17,853 nt of DNA, from positions 1-17,853 of the forward strand of contig MGMR01000010.1 in the NCBI GenBank assembly GCA_001796495.1, written 5' to 3'. The notes below the pieces were generated by a model. The model was not told the origin of the DNA, ran no database searches, and saw nothing but the letters and a program-made list of their open reading frames with translations. The DNA is from Chloroflexi bacterium RBG_13_51_18. Lineage in GTDB: Bacteria; Chloroflexota; Dehalococcoidia; Dehalococcoidales; RBG-16-60-22. Of this stretch, positions 6,628-13,532 are shown in pieces. Within the stretch, counting starts at the first letter, position 1. Every line of letters begins with the position of its first letter. The position numbers and the translations under genes were made by a program.

Positions 6628-6703
6628 GCGGGAGTAACTCAGTTGGTAGAGTTCCTGCCCTCCAAGCAGGCTGTCGCGGGTTCGAACCCCGTCTCCCGCT
6701 CCA
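6628..6703 (+). tRNA. tRNA-Gly (anticodon UCC) with C33
   Basis: A 76-base cloverleaf: acceptor GCGGGAG/CTCCCGC (6628-6634 with 6693-6699), D stem ACTC/GAGT, anticodon stem CCTGC/GCAGG (6654-6658 with 6666-6670), T loop TTCGAAC, discriminator T6700 and encoded CCA 6701-6703. The anticodon loop is CCTCCAA, so the anticodon is TCC at 6661-6663, reading GGA and GGG glycine codons. The base before the anticodon (6660, tRNA position 33) is C instead of the almost universal U. All stems are intact, with one G-T wobble in the T stem, so the gene does not look decayed. Six T residues follow the CCA and may help termination. Confidence 0.94.
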
Positions 6704-6736
6704 TTTTTTCAACTACCCCTTATTGACTACCTTCAT

Positions 6737-6765
6737 TTGCACAAACCATTCGCTCGTGGCAAAAT
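6737..6765 (+). promoter_or_regulatory. Possible promoter for the amidohydrolase gene
   Basis: TTGCAC at 6737-6742, a 17-base spacer and CAAAAT at 6760-6765 lie just upstream of the AGGAGG ribosome site at 6781. Both boxes are partial matches, so this is a candidate only. Confidence 0.4.
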
Positions 6766-6792
6766 AGGGCAGACATTTTAAGGAGGACGCTG

Positions 6793-7797
6793 ATGAAACC
6801 GCCATATGAACTAAAAATCGATGCCTACGCCCATATCATCCCTCCCAAATACCGGGAAGCCTTTTATAAAGTGGCCCCTAAAATCCACGACCAGCAGATA
6901 ATGGCCTGCCCGCCGCTTTATGACCTCGACCGCAGGTTCAGGATAATGGACAAATACGAGCCTATCCGGCAGGTGCTGAACCTGGGGCGGGTGCCCGTAG
7001 AGCACGTAGCCGGCCCGGCTAAAGCCGCCGACCTTGCCCAACGCGCCAACGATGAAATGGCCGAGCTGGTAATTAAATACCCGGATAGATTCGTGGGTGC
7101 ACTGGCTACACTGGCGATGAATAATATGGACGCCGCCCTGAAGGAAGCTGATAGGTGCATTAAAGACTTGAAGTTCAAGGGTGTTTACCTGCATACGCCG
7201 GTCGATGAAAGACCGCTGGACGCTCCGGAATTTTTACCCCTCTACGAAAAGATGGCGGAATACGACCTGCCAATCGTCATTCACCCCATGAGAAGAGCCG
7301 ACCACCCGGACTATCTCAAGGAAAAGACTTCCAGGTATAACATGTTCAGCCTCTTCGGGTGGCCTTATGATACCACGTCAGCCATGGCCCGCCTGGTCTT
7401 TAGCGGCATTATGGAAAAATTCCCCAACCTCAAGATCCTCACCCACCACCTCGGCGGGATGGTGCCGTTCTATGCCGAACGAATAAGGCAATTCACCCAG
7501 GTAATGCGGTCGGGGGAAGAAGGGCTGGGGCTGAAAAAAGACGCTATCGATTATTTCCGCATGTTCTACGCCGATACCGCCACCTACGGCAATCCCACTG
7601 CTTTAATGTGCGGGGTCACCTTTTTCGGTGCCGACCATGTTGTATTCGGCGTTGATTTTCCGCTGGGGGATACGGAGTTTGGAGACAGGAATTACCGGCA
7701 AACGATTAATGCCATCGCGGAAATGGATATCACTGAAGCGGACAGGAAAAAAATATACGAGGATAATGCACGTAATCTTATGCGCTTGCCGATATAG
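6793..7797 (+). CDS. Amidohydrolase-2 family enzyme (ACMSD / decarboxylase-like)
   Basis: A 334-residue TIM-barrel metalloenzyme of the amidohydrolase 2 family, which includes aminocarboxymuconate-semialdehyde decarboxylase and resorcylate decarboxylases. The family landmarks are KGVYLHTP near residue 129, VIHP with His164, LTHHLGGMVPFYAER with His218/219, and FGVDFPLG with the catalytic-type Asp288. The first strand reads IDAYAHIIP. Most relatives have HxH at this place; here the first metal ligand is Tyr12 and only His14 is kept, a variant I also recall in some unassigned homologues. A carbon-carbon lyase or hydrolase acting on an aromatic or carboxylic acid is likely, but the substrate cannot be named. 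The start is firm: AGGAGG at 6781-6786 lies six bases before the ATG. The gene is alone on its strand and converges on the histidine kinase gene, whose stop is 20 bases away. Confidence 0.85.
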   Translation: MKPPYELKIDAYAHIIPPKYREAFYKVAPKIHDQQIMACPPLYDLDRRFRIMDKYEPIRQVLNLGRVPVEHVAGPAKAADLAQRANDEMAELVIKYPDRFVGALATLAMNNMDAALKEADRCIKDLKFKGVYLHTPVDERPLDAPEFLPLYEKMAEYDLPIVIHPMRRADHPDYLKEKTSRYNMFSLFGWPYDTTSAMARLVFSGIMEKFPNLKILTHHLGGMVPFYAERIRQFTQVMRSGEEGLGLKKDAIDYFRMFYADTATYGNPTALMCGVTFFGADHVVFGVDFPLGDTEFGDRNYRQTINAIAEMDITEADRKKIYEDNARNLMRLPI

Positions 7798-7816
7798 GAC
7801 GTATCCGGATATCAGC

Positions 7817-9271
7817 CTATCCGGGCGCTTCTACAGTGATGGTGGTTCCCTGACTGGGCCCCGACTCTACCGATATCGTTCCGCCAATGAGCTGGGCGCG
7901 CTCCTGCATGCCCACCAGGCCGAGTTTGCCCTGCTTGGCCAGCTCGCCTACCTTGCCGGCGATGACAAAGCCGCGGCCGTTATCATGTATGGTGATTTTC
8001 GTCCTGTCCATGGTGAACTCTAAGGTGATTTCAGCGCTCGTAGCGCCGGAATGTCGCCAGATATTGCGTAAAGCTTCCTGGATAATACGGAACAGTGCTA
8101 TGGCCACTTCCTCCGGCAGGCGGTGCTCCTCACCGACGATGTCAACCTTCGTGGCAATTTTAGAATGATTGGTAACCTCCGACGCTAGCCACTGCACCGC
8201 TGGCAGCAGGCCCAGGCGGTCGATAGCCGCCGGACGCAGGTCCTGACTCAAGCGGCGCACTCCCTGGAGGATGCTATCGGTCTGTTGCCATAATTCTTCC
8301 AGATGTCGTTTCGTTTCTTCAGACAAGCCATCGTTCAAAGCCATGGCATCAAGCTGCCGGGAAAGCACTACCAGCGCCTGGATAGTCTCATCATGGAGTT
8401 CATGGGAAATACGTTTTCTTTCCTCTTCCTGGGCCATGGTGGCCTGCTTAAGGTAGAAGCGCAGGTTCTCATTCATCACTTTCTGTTCGGTAATATCACG
8501 GGCGATATGTTGAAAACCAACCGGCTTGCCTTTATCCAGGACCACGCTCGTGGCCAGTTGAATATAGGCAACGCTGCCATCACTACGCAGCACACGTTGC
8601 TCGTAGGGCTGTTCTACCGGCTCGTTATTCAATAGCCTGCTCCTTATACGATTGGCTAGAGCCAGGCTTTCTTCGGATAAAAAGTCCTTGACATTCTTCC
8701 TGTACAGGTCTTCACGTCGGCAGTCTATCATTTTCGCCGTGGCTTTATTGGCGGAAAGAAAATTCCCTTCTAAATCATGTATCCAGATGCCGTCGATGGC
8801 CTGTTCAAACAGACTGCGGTACCTTTCTTCAGATACTTTTAAGTCCTGCTGTATCTCCTCGAAACGGGTGCGGTATTGCCTTTCACGGCGCATCGATACG
8901 AACAACAATGTAATCACATTACCGATTATAATAACAGCCCCGATCTCAAAAGCCGCCTGCAGGGGCGGGTTGGAAAAGATGACAACGTGCGGCACCATGC
9001 AGGCGACAGCAACCATGGAAAAAAATAAAGACCCCCGCCAGCCGAATATATACCCGGCCCAGATAATAGGCGCTAAATAAAGGATCCTCTCGAAAGTATG
9101 GCGGGTTATATGTAGGTCGGTTATAAGCTGTGAGAGAAAGGCCGGATGCTGCAGACCGCTGTTATAGTGGGGAATGGTGATGAGAGCCATTAACGCCAGA
9201 ATAATCCAGAAACCGGGTCTGCGCAGCACGGGGGAAATCCTGTCGATTAATGAATGGTAGGCCAAAGTCAT
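7817..9271 (-). CDS. Membrane PAS-domain sensor histidine kinase (NarX/DegS-type core)
   Basis: A 484-residue sensor kinase. Hydrophobic segments at about 21-34, 62-78, 80-99 and 105-127 form an N-terminal membrane domain without a large external loop. A short linker leads to a PAS domain at about 145-262 (SEERYRSLFEQAIDGIW to ARDITEQK). The dimerisation and phosphotransfer segment is of the HisKA_3 type, with the phosphoacceptor His290 in RISHELHDE. The ATPase domain shows the N box at Asn403, DNGRGF at 430-435 and GLVGM at 451-455. Its ATG is 28 bases after the stop of the NarL-type regulator gene, so the two form one operon and a cognate pair. The GAGG before the ATG is unusually close (one base), so the exact start is less sure than the gene. 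The signal is unknown; it could be a membrane or redox cue through the PAS domain. Confidence 0.92.
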   Translation of the reverse strand: MTLAYHSLIDRISPVLRRPGFWIILALMALITIPHYNSGLQHPAFLSQLITDLHITRHTFERILYLAPIIWAGYIFGWRGSLFFSMVAVACMVPHVVIFSNPPLQAAFEIGAVIIIGNVITLLFVSMRRERQYRTRFEEIQQDLKVSEERYRSLFEQAIDGIWIHDLEGNFLSANKATAKMIDCRREDLYRKNVKDFLSEESLALANRIRSRLLNNEPVEQPYEQRVLRSDGSVAYIQLATSVVLDKGKPVGFQHIARDITEQKVMNENLRFYLKQATMAQEEERKRISHELHDETIQALVVLSRQLDAMALNDGLSEETKRHLEELWQQTDSILQGVRRLSQDLRPAAIDRLGLLPAVQWLASEVTNHSKIATKVDIVGEEHRLPEEVAIALFRIIQEALRNIWRHSGATSAEITLEFTMDRTKITIHDNGRGFVIAGKVGELAKQGKLGLVGMQERAQLIGGTISVESGPSQGTTITVEAPG

Positions 9272-9299
9272 ACCTCGAACTACGTGAGGAACGTGTTTT

Positions 9300-9965
9300 T
9301 CAGGGGATATCCTCTAACGTTACCCAGCCTTCTTTCAAAGCCCGCACGACTGCTTCCGTCCGGGAACTCACCTGGAGCTTATTAAAGATATGGCCGAGAT
9401 GCGCCTGGACCGTGCGCAGACTCAGGCAAAGCTCATCGGCGATCTCCTGGTTGCTTAAACCGCGGGTCGCCAATTTCAAGACCTCTATCTCCCGGTCGCT
9501 TAACATTTCAGCCGATTTTTGTCCCGGCGCCTTGCCACTCGGGGGCACAAAACGGTTGAGCACCTTCCTCGCGATAGCGGGATGCAATACCGACTCCCCG
9601 GCATACACCTGGCGGACGGCATCAATCAGCTCACGCCCGCGAACGCTTTTCAACAGGTAACCGGCGGCGCCGGCTTCCAGCAGGCTGAATATAAACTGGT
9701 CGTCGTCGTAAGCGGAAAGTATCAACACCGCTATGGTAGGGTAGAGGGACTTTATCTGCCTGGTGGCTTCAATTCCGTCGACATTGGGCATAGCGATGTC
9801 GATAATGGCAACATCCGGCTTGGAACTGCCGGCCAGCTTAATCGCTTCAGCGCCATCGGCAGCCTCGGCAACCACATCCATATCGGCCTCATGCTCCAGT
9901 ATCTGGCGGGTGCCGTCCCTGACAACGGCGTGGTCGTCGGCAATTAATATCTTTATTTTTCCCAT
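9300..9965 (-). CDS. NarL/LuxR-family response regulator
   Basis: A 221-residue two-domain transcription factor. The receiver domain (1-120) has the acidic pair Asp10/Asp11, the phosphorylated Asp56 in IIDIAMP, a conserved Ser84 in ILSAYD and Lys106 in YLLKS. The C-terminal LuxR-type helix-turn-helix (about 152-212) contains LSDREIEVLKLATRGLSNQE, TVQAHLGHIFNKL and the usual end RTEAVVRAL. Phosphorylation by the downstream-encoded kinase should promote DNA binding. It is the promoter-proximal gene of the pair. A perfect 12-base palindrome 75 bases upstream (10040-10051) is a candidate binding site for autoregulation, though this is inference. Confidence 0.95.
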   Translation of the reverse strand: MGKIKILIADDHAVVRDGTRQILEHEADMDVVAEAADGAEAIKLAGSSKPDVAIIDIAMPNVDGIEATRQIKSLYPTIAVLILSAYDDDQFIFSLLEAGAAGYLLKSVRGRELIDAVRQVYAGESVLHPAIARKVLNRFVPPSGKAPGQKSAEMLSDREIEVLKLATRGLSNQEIADELCLSLRTVQAHLGHIFNKLQVSSRTEAVVRALKEGWVTLEDIP

Positions 9966-10216
9966 TTTACACTCTTACTAATTCTATCACACAACCTGCC
10001 GATAATACACTCGATATACGCCGGTACCTTACTCAATACAAATACGTATTTATACCTATAAGCACAGGCATTAATTAAGCATGAAAGCCGAAGCTGGACT
10101 ATACTGTTTTTTGTTAAGCTGAATATAGGGATATAAGAAATACATCACTTGACATAATGCTATGGGGAACCGGTAGCGATATTTCATGTCAAGACTAGAC
10201 AGGAGAAACAGACCAG
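9966..10216. other. Divergent intergenic region between response regulator and small membrane protein gene
   Basis: About 250 bases without a gene. It holds a perfect palindrome AAATACGTATTT at 10040-10051 and an 8-base inverted repeat CTTGACAT/ATGTCAAG at 10148-10155 and 10186-10193. A -10-like TAGAAT on the minus strand at 9986-9981 could serve the regulator gene, but its -35 box is poor. TTGACA at 10149-10154 lacks a good -10 box at normal spacing. No RNA gene is recognised. Confidence 0.4.
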
Positions 10217-10387
10217 ATGGAATGGCAGATTATCATAGCTATACTTATAGCAATACCCATTATTTTATTTCCGGTTGCTTTAATATGGTATTTAAATGTA
10301 GGCGGCATTGTAACCGCTGTTAAAGAAGCCAGGGCGCGCCGGGCCGGCCGTGATAAGGAATTAAAAACAACACTAACCATAAGATAA
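10217..10387 (+). CDS. Small single-helix membrane protein, 56 residues
   Basis: An ATG at 10217 opens a 56-codon frame ending in TAA at 10385-10387. AGGAG at 10201-10205 provides a ribosome site, somewhat far at 11 bases. The product starts MEWQIIIAILIAIPIILF, a hydrophobic helix running to about residue 26, followed by VGGIVTAVKEARARRAGR and a charged tail. This is the layout of a one-pass membrane protein with a basic cytosolic tail (positive-inside rule). A bidirectional terminator follows 40 bases after the stop, which supports a real transcript. I recall similar short proteins in Chloroflexota genomes but know no function. It lies divergent from the response regulator gene, so shared control is possible. 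Confidence 0.7.
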   Translation: MEWQIIIAILIAIPIILFPVALIWYLNVGGIVTAVKEARARRAGRDKELKTTLTIR

Positions 10388-10427
10388 CCTTCAAAGTCCA
10401 ATATTTAATATCAAGTAGCGAAACAAA

Positions 10428-10476
10428 AGAGGGCGAAACAGTAGTGTAAATCTACCCGTTGCCCTCTCTTTATATA
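10428..10476. terminator. Bidirectional terminator between the small membrane protein and GYD genes
   Basis: AGAGGGC (10428-10434) pairs with GCCCTCT (10461-10467); inside, GTAG and CTAC pair again, with small bulges between. On the plus strand the hairpin is followed by CTTTATAT, and on the minus strand by TTTTGTTT. It therefore suits both convergent genes. Confidence 0.7.
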
Positions 10477-10493
10477 CTGATTATTCTAGAAAT

Positions 10494-10796
10494 CTACCAG
10501 GGGCTTTCCTTATTTTTCAACGTATGAATAAGGTCGTCGATAGAAATAGCCGTTAGAGTGAGAGTCTGGGTGGTGCCCTTGGCGCTCAAGCGTATAGCCA
10601 GCTTTGCGATAGATTCATTATTCGGGGCTTCGAGGATATTCACGAAATCGTACTGCCCCAGCAGCGCATACTGGGTAAGTATTTTCACCCCCATGAACTC
10701 GACTTCCTTGTTGATTTCCTTGAGTATTTCCGGGTCTTCCTGGAGCGCTTTCCTGCCCGCATCGGTAAGGGTTGTCAGCATAAGATAAACAGACAT
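10494..10796 (-). CDS. GYD-domain protein
   Basis: A 100-residue protein of the GYD family: small ferredoxin-fold-like proteins of unknown biochemical role. The opening MSVYLMLTTLTDAGRKAL and the central YALLGQYDFVNILEAP match the family pattern; the name-giving motif is GQYD here. It ends with a threonine-rich strand TTQTLTLTAI. No membrane or signal segment is visible, so it should be cytoplasmic. The start is secure, with AAGGAGG five bases before the ATG, the best ribosome site in the window. On the minus strand TTGACA (10860-10855) and CATAAT (10835-10830), 19 bases apart, form a possible promoter. The gene is divergent from the thioesterase gene. Confidence 0.85.
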   Translation of the reverse strand: MSVYLMLTTLTDAGRKALQEDPEILKEINKEVEFMGVKILTQYALLGQYDFVNILEAPNNESIAKLAIRLSAKGTTQTLTLTAISIDDLIHTLKNKESPW

Positions 10797-10829
10797 ATCG
10801 GCCTCCTTCCGTCATGGTATCCGGCTCTA

Positions 10830-10860
10830 ATTATGAAGGCAACGATACCCCGTTTGTCAA
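10830..10860 (-). promoter_or_regulatory. Possible promoter for the GYD gene
   Basis: Minus-strand TTGACA at 10860-10855 and CATAAT at 10835-10830 are separated by 19 bases, slightly longer than ideal. The leader would be about 25-30 bases and contains AAGGAGG. Confidence 0.4.
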
Positions 10861-10891
10861 CTTGATGATAATTTCTGCTCGTATTAACTTG

Positions 10892-10900
10892 TGATATAAT
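10892..10900 (+). promoter_or_regulatory. Extended -10 promoter for the thioesterase gene
   Basis: TGATATAAT combines a perfect TATAAT (10895-10900) with the TGn extension directly before it. The -35 region is weak, as is usual for extended -10 promoters. Transcription would start near 10907, giving a leader of about 28 bases that includes the GGAAGGGGAG ribosome site. Confidence 0.6.
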
Positions 10901-10934
10901 GTAGCGAAATCATATACGGAAGGGGAGAGGAGCC

Positions 10935-11354
10935 ATGCCAGACCGTCAAAAAGCGTCTCACGACAACGTGGAAGAATTAAGAGCAAAAGAAAGCGGCGAG
11001 CCAATTGCCTCGTTTTTAAAGATGAAATTAACCGAGCTTACACCGGGCTACTCCAGGGTGACAATGAAGCTGCTGCCGGAGCATTTGAATTTTAACGGGA
11101 TGGTGTTCGGAGGCATTGTTATGGCGATTGCCGACCAGGCATTTGCCTACGGCACGAACTCCCTGGTAACCCCCAGCATCGCCACGCAGTTCAATATTCA
11201 CCTGATATCCGGGGCCGGTGTCGGGGATGAACTGACCGCCGAATGCCGCGTCGTCAAGAGCGGGCGGCGTATCGGCGTATCTGAAATGACGGTAACCGAC
11301 CAGAATGGGAAGCTCATCGCTAAAGCCACCGGGACGACGGTGGTGACGGGATAA
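10935..11354 (+). CDS. PaaI-type hotdog-fold acyl-CoA thioesterase
   Basis: A 139-residue single hotdog domain protein expected to hydrolyse acyl- or aryl-CoA thioesters in the cytoplasm, working as a tetramer in known relatives. The long helix and active-site region reads LNFNGMVFGGIVMAIADQA at about 51-69, with Asp67 as the probable catalytic carboxylate. Where PaaI itself has HGG, this protein has FGG, a variant also known in the family. ATQFNIHLISG and AECRVVKSGRRIGVSEMTV fit the remaining strands. The gene precedes an acyl-CoA synthetase gene by 282 bases on the same strand; the pairing suggests control of the CoA-thioester pool, although a separate leader and promoter lie between. The ATG is preceded by a purine-rich stretch (10918-10932). 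Confidence 0.88.
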   Translation: MPDRQKASHDNVEELRAKESGEPIASFLKMKLTELTPGYSRVTMKLLPEHLNFNGMVFGGIVMAIADQAFAYGTNSLVTPSIATQFNIHLISGAGVGDELTAECRVVKSGRRIGVSEMTVTDQNGKLIAKATGTTVVTG

Positions 11355-11636
11355 GGTTGTCCTATTCTATCCAGCTTCATTTTGCATTGACAGATTCAAT
11401 CTTCATATGCTAAGCTGAACCATCGTTTGTCAATCTTTAATATATGAGAAAAACATTCGTCTGCATTGGACTGGAGAAGCCGAAATTCGTCTTTACCGGG
11501 CGCACAAGAGGTGCGCGAGGGAGGTTTAACGGTTCACTGTAATAGAGTGTTTTTGCACGGCGATTATCGATTACTGATTACCTCCCAGGGCGGGAGGTAA
11601 TTTAGTTTATAATCGATTTGTTCCGTAACAACAAAT
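11355..11636 (+). promoter_or_regulatory. Structured leader upstream of the ligase-transporter operon
   Basis: There is no gene in these 282 bases. TTGACA (11387-11392) and TAAGCT (11411-11416), 18 bases apart, form a possible promoter. Then come a hairpin GCGCAC/GTGCGC (11500-11505 with 11511-11516), a GGGAGGT (11519-11525), and a long imperfect hairpin at 11561-11615 whose core is a perfect 10-bp stem ATTACCTCCC/GGGAGGTAAT. The upstream GGGAGGT could pair with the same ACCTCCC, giving two exclusive folds. A TATAAT at 11608-11613 could instead be a late promoter. I do not recognise a known riboswitch class. Confidence 0.45.
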
Positions 11637-13529
11637 ATGGAAAAAAGAGAGACTATTCCCCAGATTATAAAAAGCAACTGCGCTAAATGGGGCGCCAGGA
11701 CAGCTATGTCCATGAAGATGCTCGGCATCTGGCATAGATACAGCTGGCAGGACTACTATAACAACGTCAAATACTTCTCGCTGGGGATGATAAGCCTGGG
11801 GCTAAAGCGCGATGACGTAGCCTGTATTATCGGCGACAATGAGCCGCAGTGGTTCTGGGCGGAGTTCGCCGTACAGGCGGCGGGAGGCATAGCTACGGGG
11901 ATTTATGTGGACTCCGTGCCGGCGGAAGTGAAATACACCGCCGAACACTCCGATGCCAGGTTCGCTATCGTTAACGACCAGGAGCAGACGGATAAATTCC
12001 TGGAAATCAAGCAGGATTTGCCTCTACTAAACAAAGTAATCTACTGGGACCCCAAGGGACTGCGGAATTATGAAGACCCCATGCTCATCAGTTTCAACGA
12101 GGTCATAGAGATGGGCCAAGAATATGAAAAGGCTCATCCCGGCCTCTTTGAGGAGAATGTAGATTCGGGCAAAGGCGATGATATAGCTTTTATCTACTAT
12201 ACTTCAGGCACGACCGGCCTGCCCAAGGGGGCGGTGCTTACCCACCGCGCCCTGATTACGACCGCCCAGGGATTCGTCGACCGGTATCCCCTTGACGAAA
12301 GCGATAATCTTATTTCCAACTTCCCGGCGGCCTGGGTAGGGGACAGCTTCTTCGCTACTATTCCGCATTTACTGACGGGGGCCATACTTAATTTCCCCGA
12401 AGAACCGGAAACCATCGCGGAAGACACGCGGGAAATAGGGCCCAACTTTGTTATCTACGGCCCGCGGCAGTGGGAGGGACTGGTCAGCGAAATACAGGTC
12501 AAAATGCTGGATGCCCACCCGCTAAAGCGTCTGACTTATAAACTGTTCCTGCCGGTTGGGCATAAGATAGCCGACATGAAATTCGAGGGGAAAACGCCTA
12601 ATCTGTTTTGGCGCGCCCTGCATTATATCGCCTACCTGGCGCTTTTCCGGCCGCTCAAGGACAGGCTCGGACTTAGCAAGGTGAGGTTCGCCGTGACGGG
12701 AAGCTCCGTCTTAAGCCTGGATACCTTCAGGCTTATCCACGCTATCGGCATCGAATTAAGACAGTGCTACGCCAGCACTGAAGCCGGGCTGATATCCTCC
12801 CACGGCAGGGGTGAAATCAAGTTCGAAAGCGTCGGGAGGCCGGCTCTCGGTACCTCTGTAAGAATTACGAAGGAAGGGGAACTATTGGTCAGTTCCGACT
12901 GCATGTTCACCGGCTACCATAAAAACCAGGAAAAGACGGCGACTACCCTGATAGACGGGTGGTGCCATACCGGGGATGCCGTCAACCTTAGCGAGCAGGG
13001 GCACATTATCTTCATGGACAGGCTGGAACACATGGGCATCCTTAAATCCGGCGCTAAATACGCCCCCCAGTACATCGAGGGGAGGCTAAGGTTCAGTCCC
13101 TACATCAAGGACGCCATGGTTATCGGCGGGAAGGATAAAGACTACGTTTCCGCCATCGTCAACATCGATTTCGCCATGGTGGGAAAATGGGCGGAACGAA
13201 ACCGCATCCCGTATACCACGTTCGTTGACCTTTCTCAAAAGAAAGAGGTGGCCGAGCTGGTGCTGCAGGACCTGCAAAGGGTAAACAGCTACCTGCCGGA
13301 ACAATCGCACGTGCAGAAGTTCGTGCTGCTGCACAAGGAATTCGACCCCGATGAAGCTGAATTGACGCGTACGAGGAAACTAAGAAGAGAATACATGGAG
13401 CAGCGCTATAAAGACCTGATTGACGCTTTATACAACAACATGGATAAAGTAGATGTCCAGGCGCAGGTGACCTACAGAGATGGACGCAAGGGAGTGGTAA
13501 AGACAAGTATCAAGGTCAGGAGTTTATAG
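11637..13529 (+). CDS. AMP-forming long-chain-type acyl-CoA synthetase
   Basis: A 630-residue adenylate-forming ligase that activates a carboxylic acid with ATP and CoA through an acyl-AMP. Core motifs are all in order: the P-loop YTSGTTGLPKG at 188-198, YASTEAG at 378-384, GWCHTGD at 441-447, the hinge DR at 461-462, SGAKYAPQYIE at 471-481, and a basic TRTRKLRR near 577-584 with Lys581 near the catalytic-lysine region. The N-terminus (TIPQIIKSNCAKWG) is typical of the FadD15-like long-chain group, and its length fits. LivH starts three bases after the stop, so ligase and transporter are one operon. The substrate could be a fatty, bile-acid-like or aromatic carboxylate and is not fixed by the sequence. 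No Shine-Dalgarno site precedes the ATG, but protein homology supports this start. Confidence 0.9.
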   Translation: MEKRETIPQIIKSNCAKWGARTAMSMKMLGIWHRYSWQDYYNNVKYFSLGMISLGLKRDDVACIIGDNEPQWFWAEFAVQAAGGIATGIYVDSVPAEVKYTAEHSDARFAIVNDQEQTDKFLEIKQDLPLLNKVIYWDPKGLRNYEDPMLISFNEVIEMGQEYEKAHPGLFEENVDSGKGDDIAFIYYTSGTTGLPKGAVLTHRALITTAQGFVDRYPLDESDNLISNFPAAWVGDSFFATIPHLLTGAILNFPEEPETIAEDTREIGPNFVIYGPRQWEGLVSEIQVKMLDAHPLKRLTYKLFLPVGHKIADMKFEGKTPNLFWRALHYIAYLALFRPLKDRLGLSKVRFAVTGSSVLSLDTFRLIHAIGIELRQCYASTEAGLISSHGRGEIKFESVGRPALGTSVRITKEGELLVSSDCMFTGYHKNQEKTATTLIDGWCHTGDAVNLSEQGHIIFMDRLEHMGILKSGAKYAPQYIEGRLRFSPYIKDAMVIGGKDKDYVSAIVNIDFAMVGKWAERNRIPYTTFVDLSQKKEVAELVLQDLQRVNSYLPEQSHVQKFVLLHKEFDPDEAELTRTRKLRREYMEQRYKDLIDALYNNMDKVDVQAQVTYRDGRKGVVKTSIKVRSL

Positions 13530-13532
13530 GAA

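Noticed and set aside
5308..6703. Complete mobile island inserted at tRNA-Gly
   Set aside because: No integrase, transposase or duplicated tRNA 3' end is visible around the TIR-SLOG gene.
8271..9947. Plus-strand open frames over the histidine kinase and response regulator
   Set aside because: The minus-strand products carry complete kinase and regulator motifs; the plus-strand frames show no domain pattern.
10195..10401. Minus-strand 68-residue frame opposite the small membrane protein
   Set aside because: The plus-strand frame has a ribosome site, a membrane helix and a terminator; the minus-strand frame has none of these.
11355..11636. Known riboswitch class in the ligase leader
   Set aside because: I compared by eye with T-box, cobalamin, SAM, ZTP, fluoride and c-di-GMP patterns and saw no matching core.
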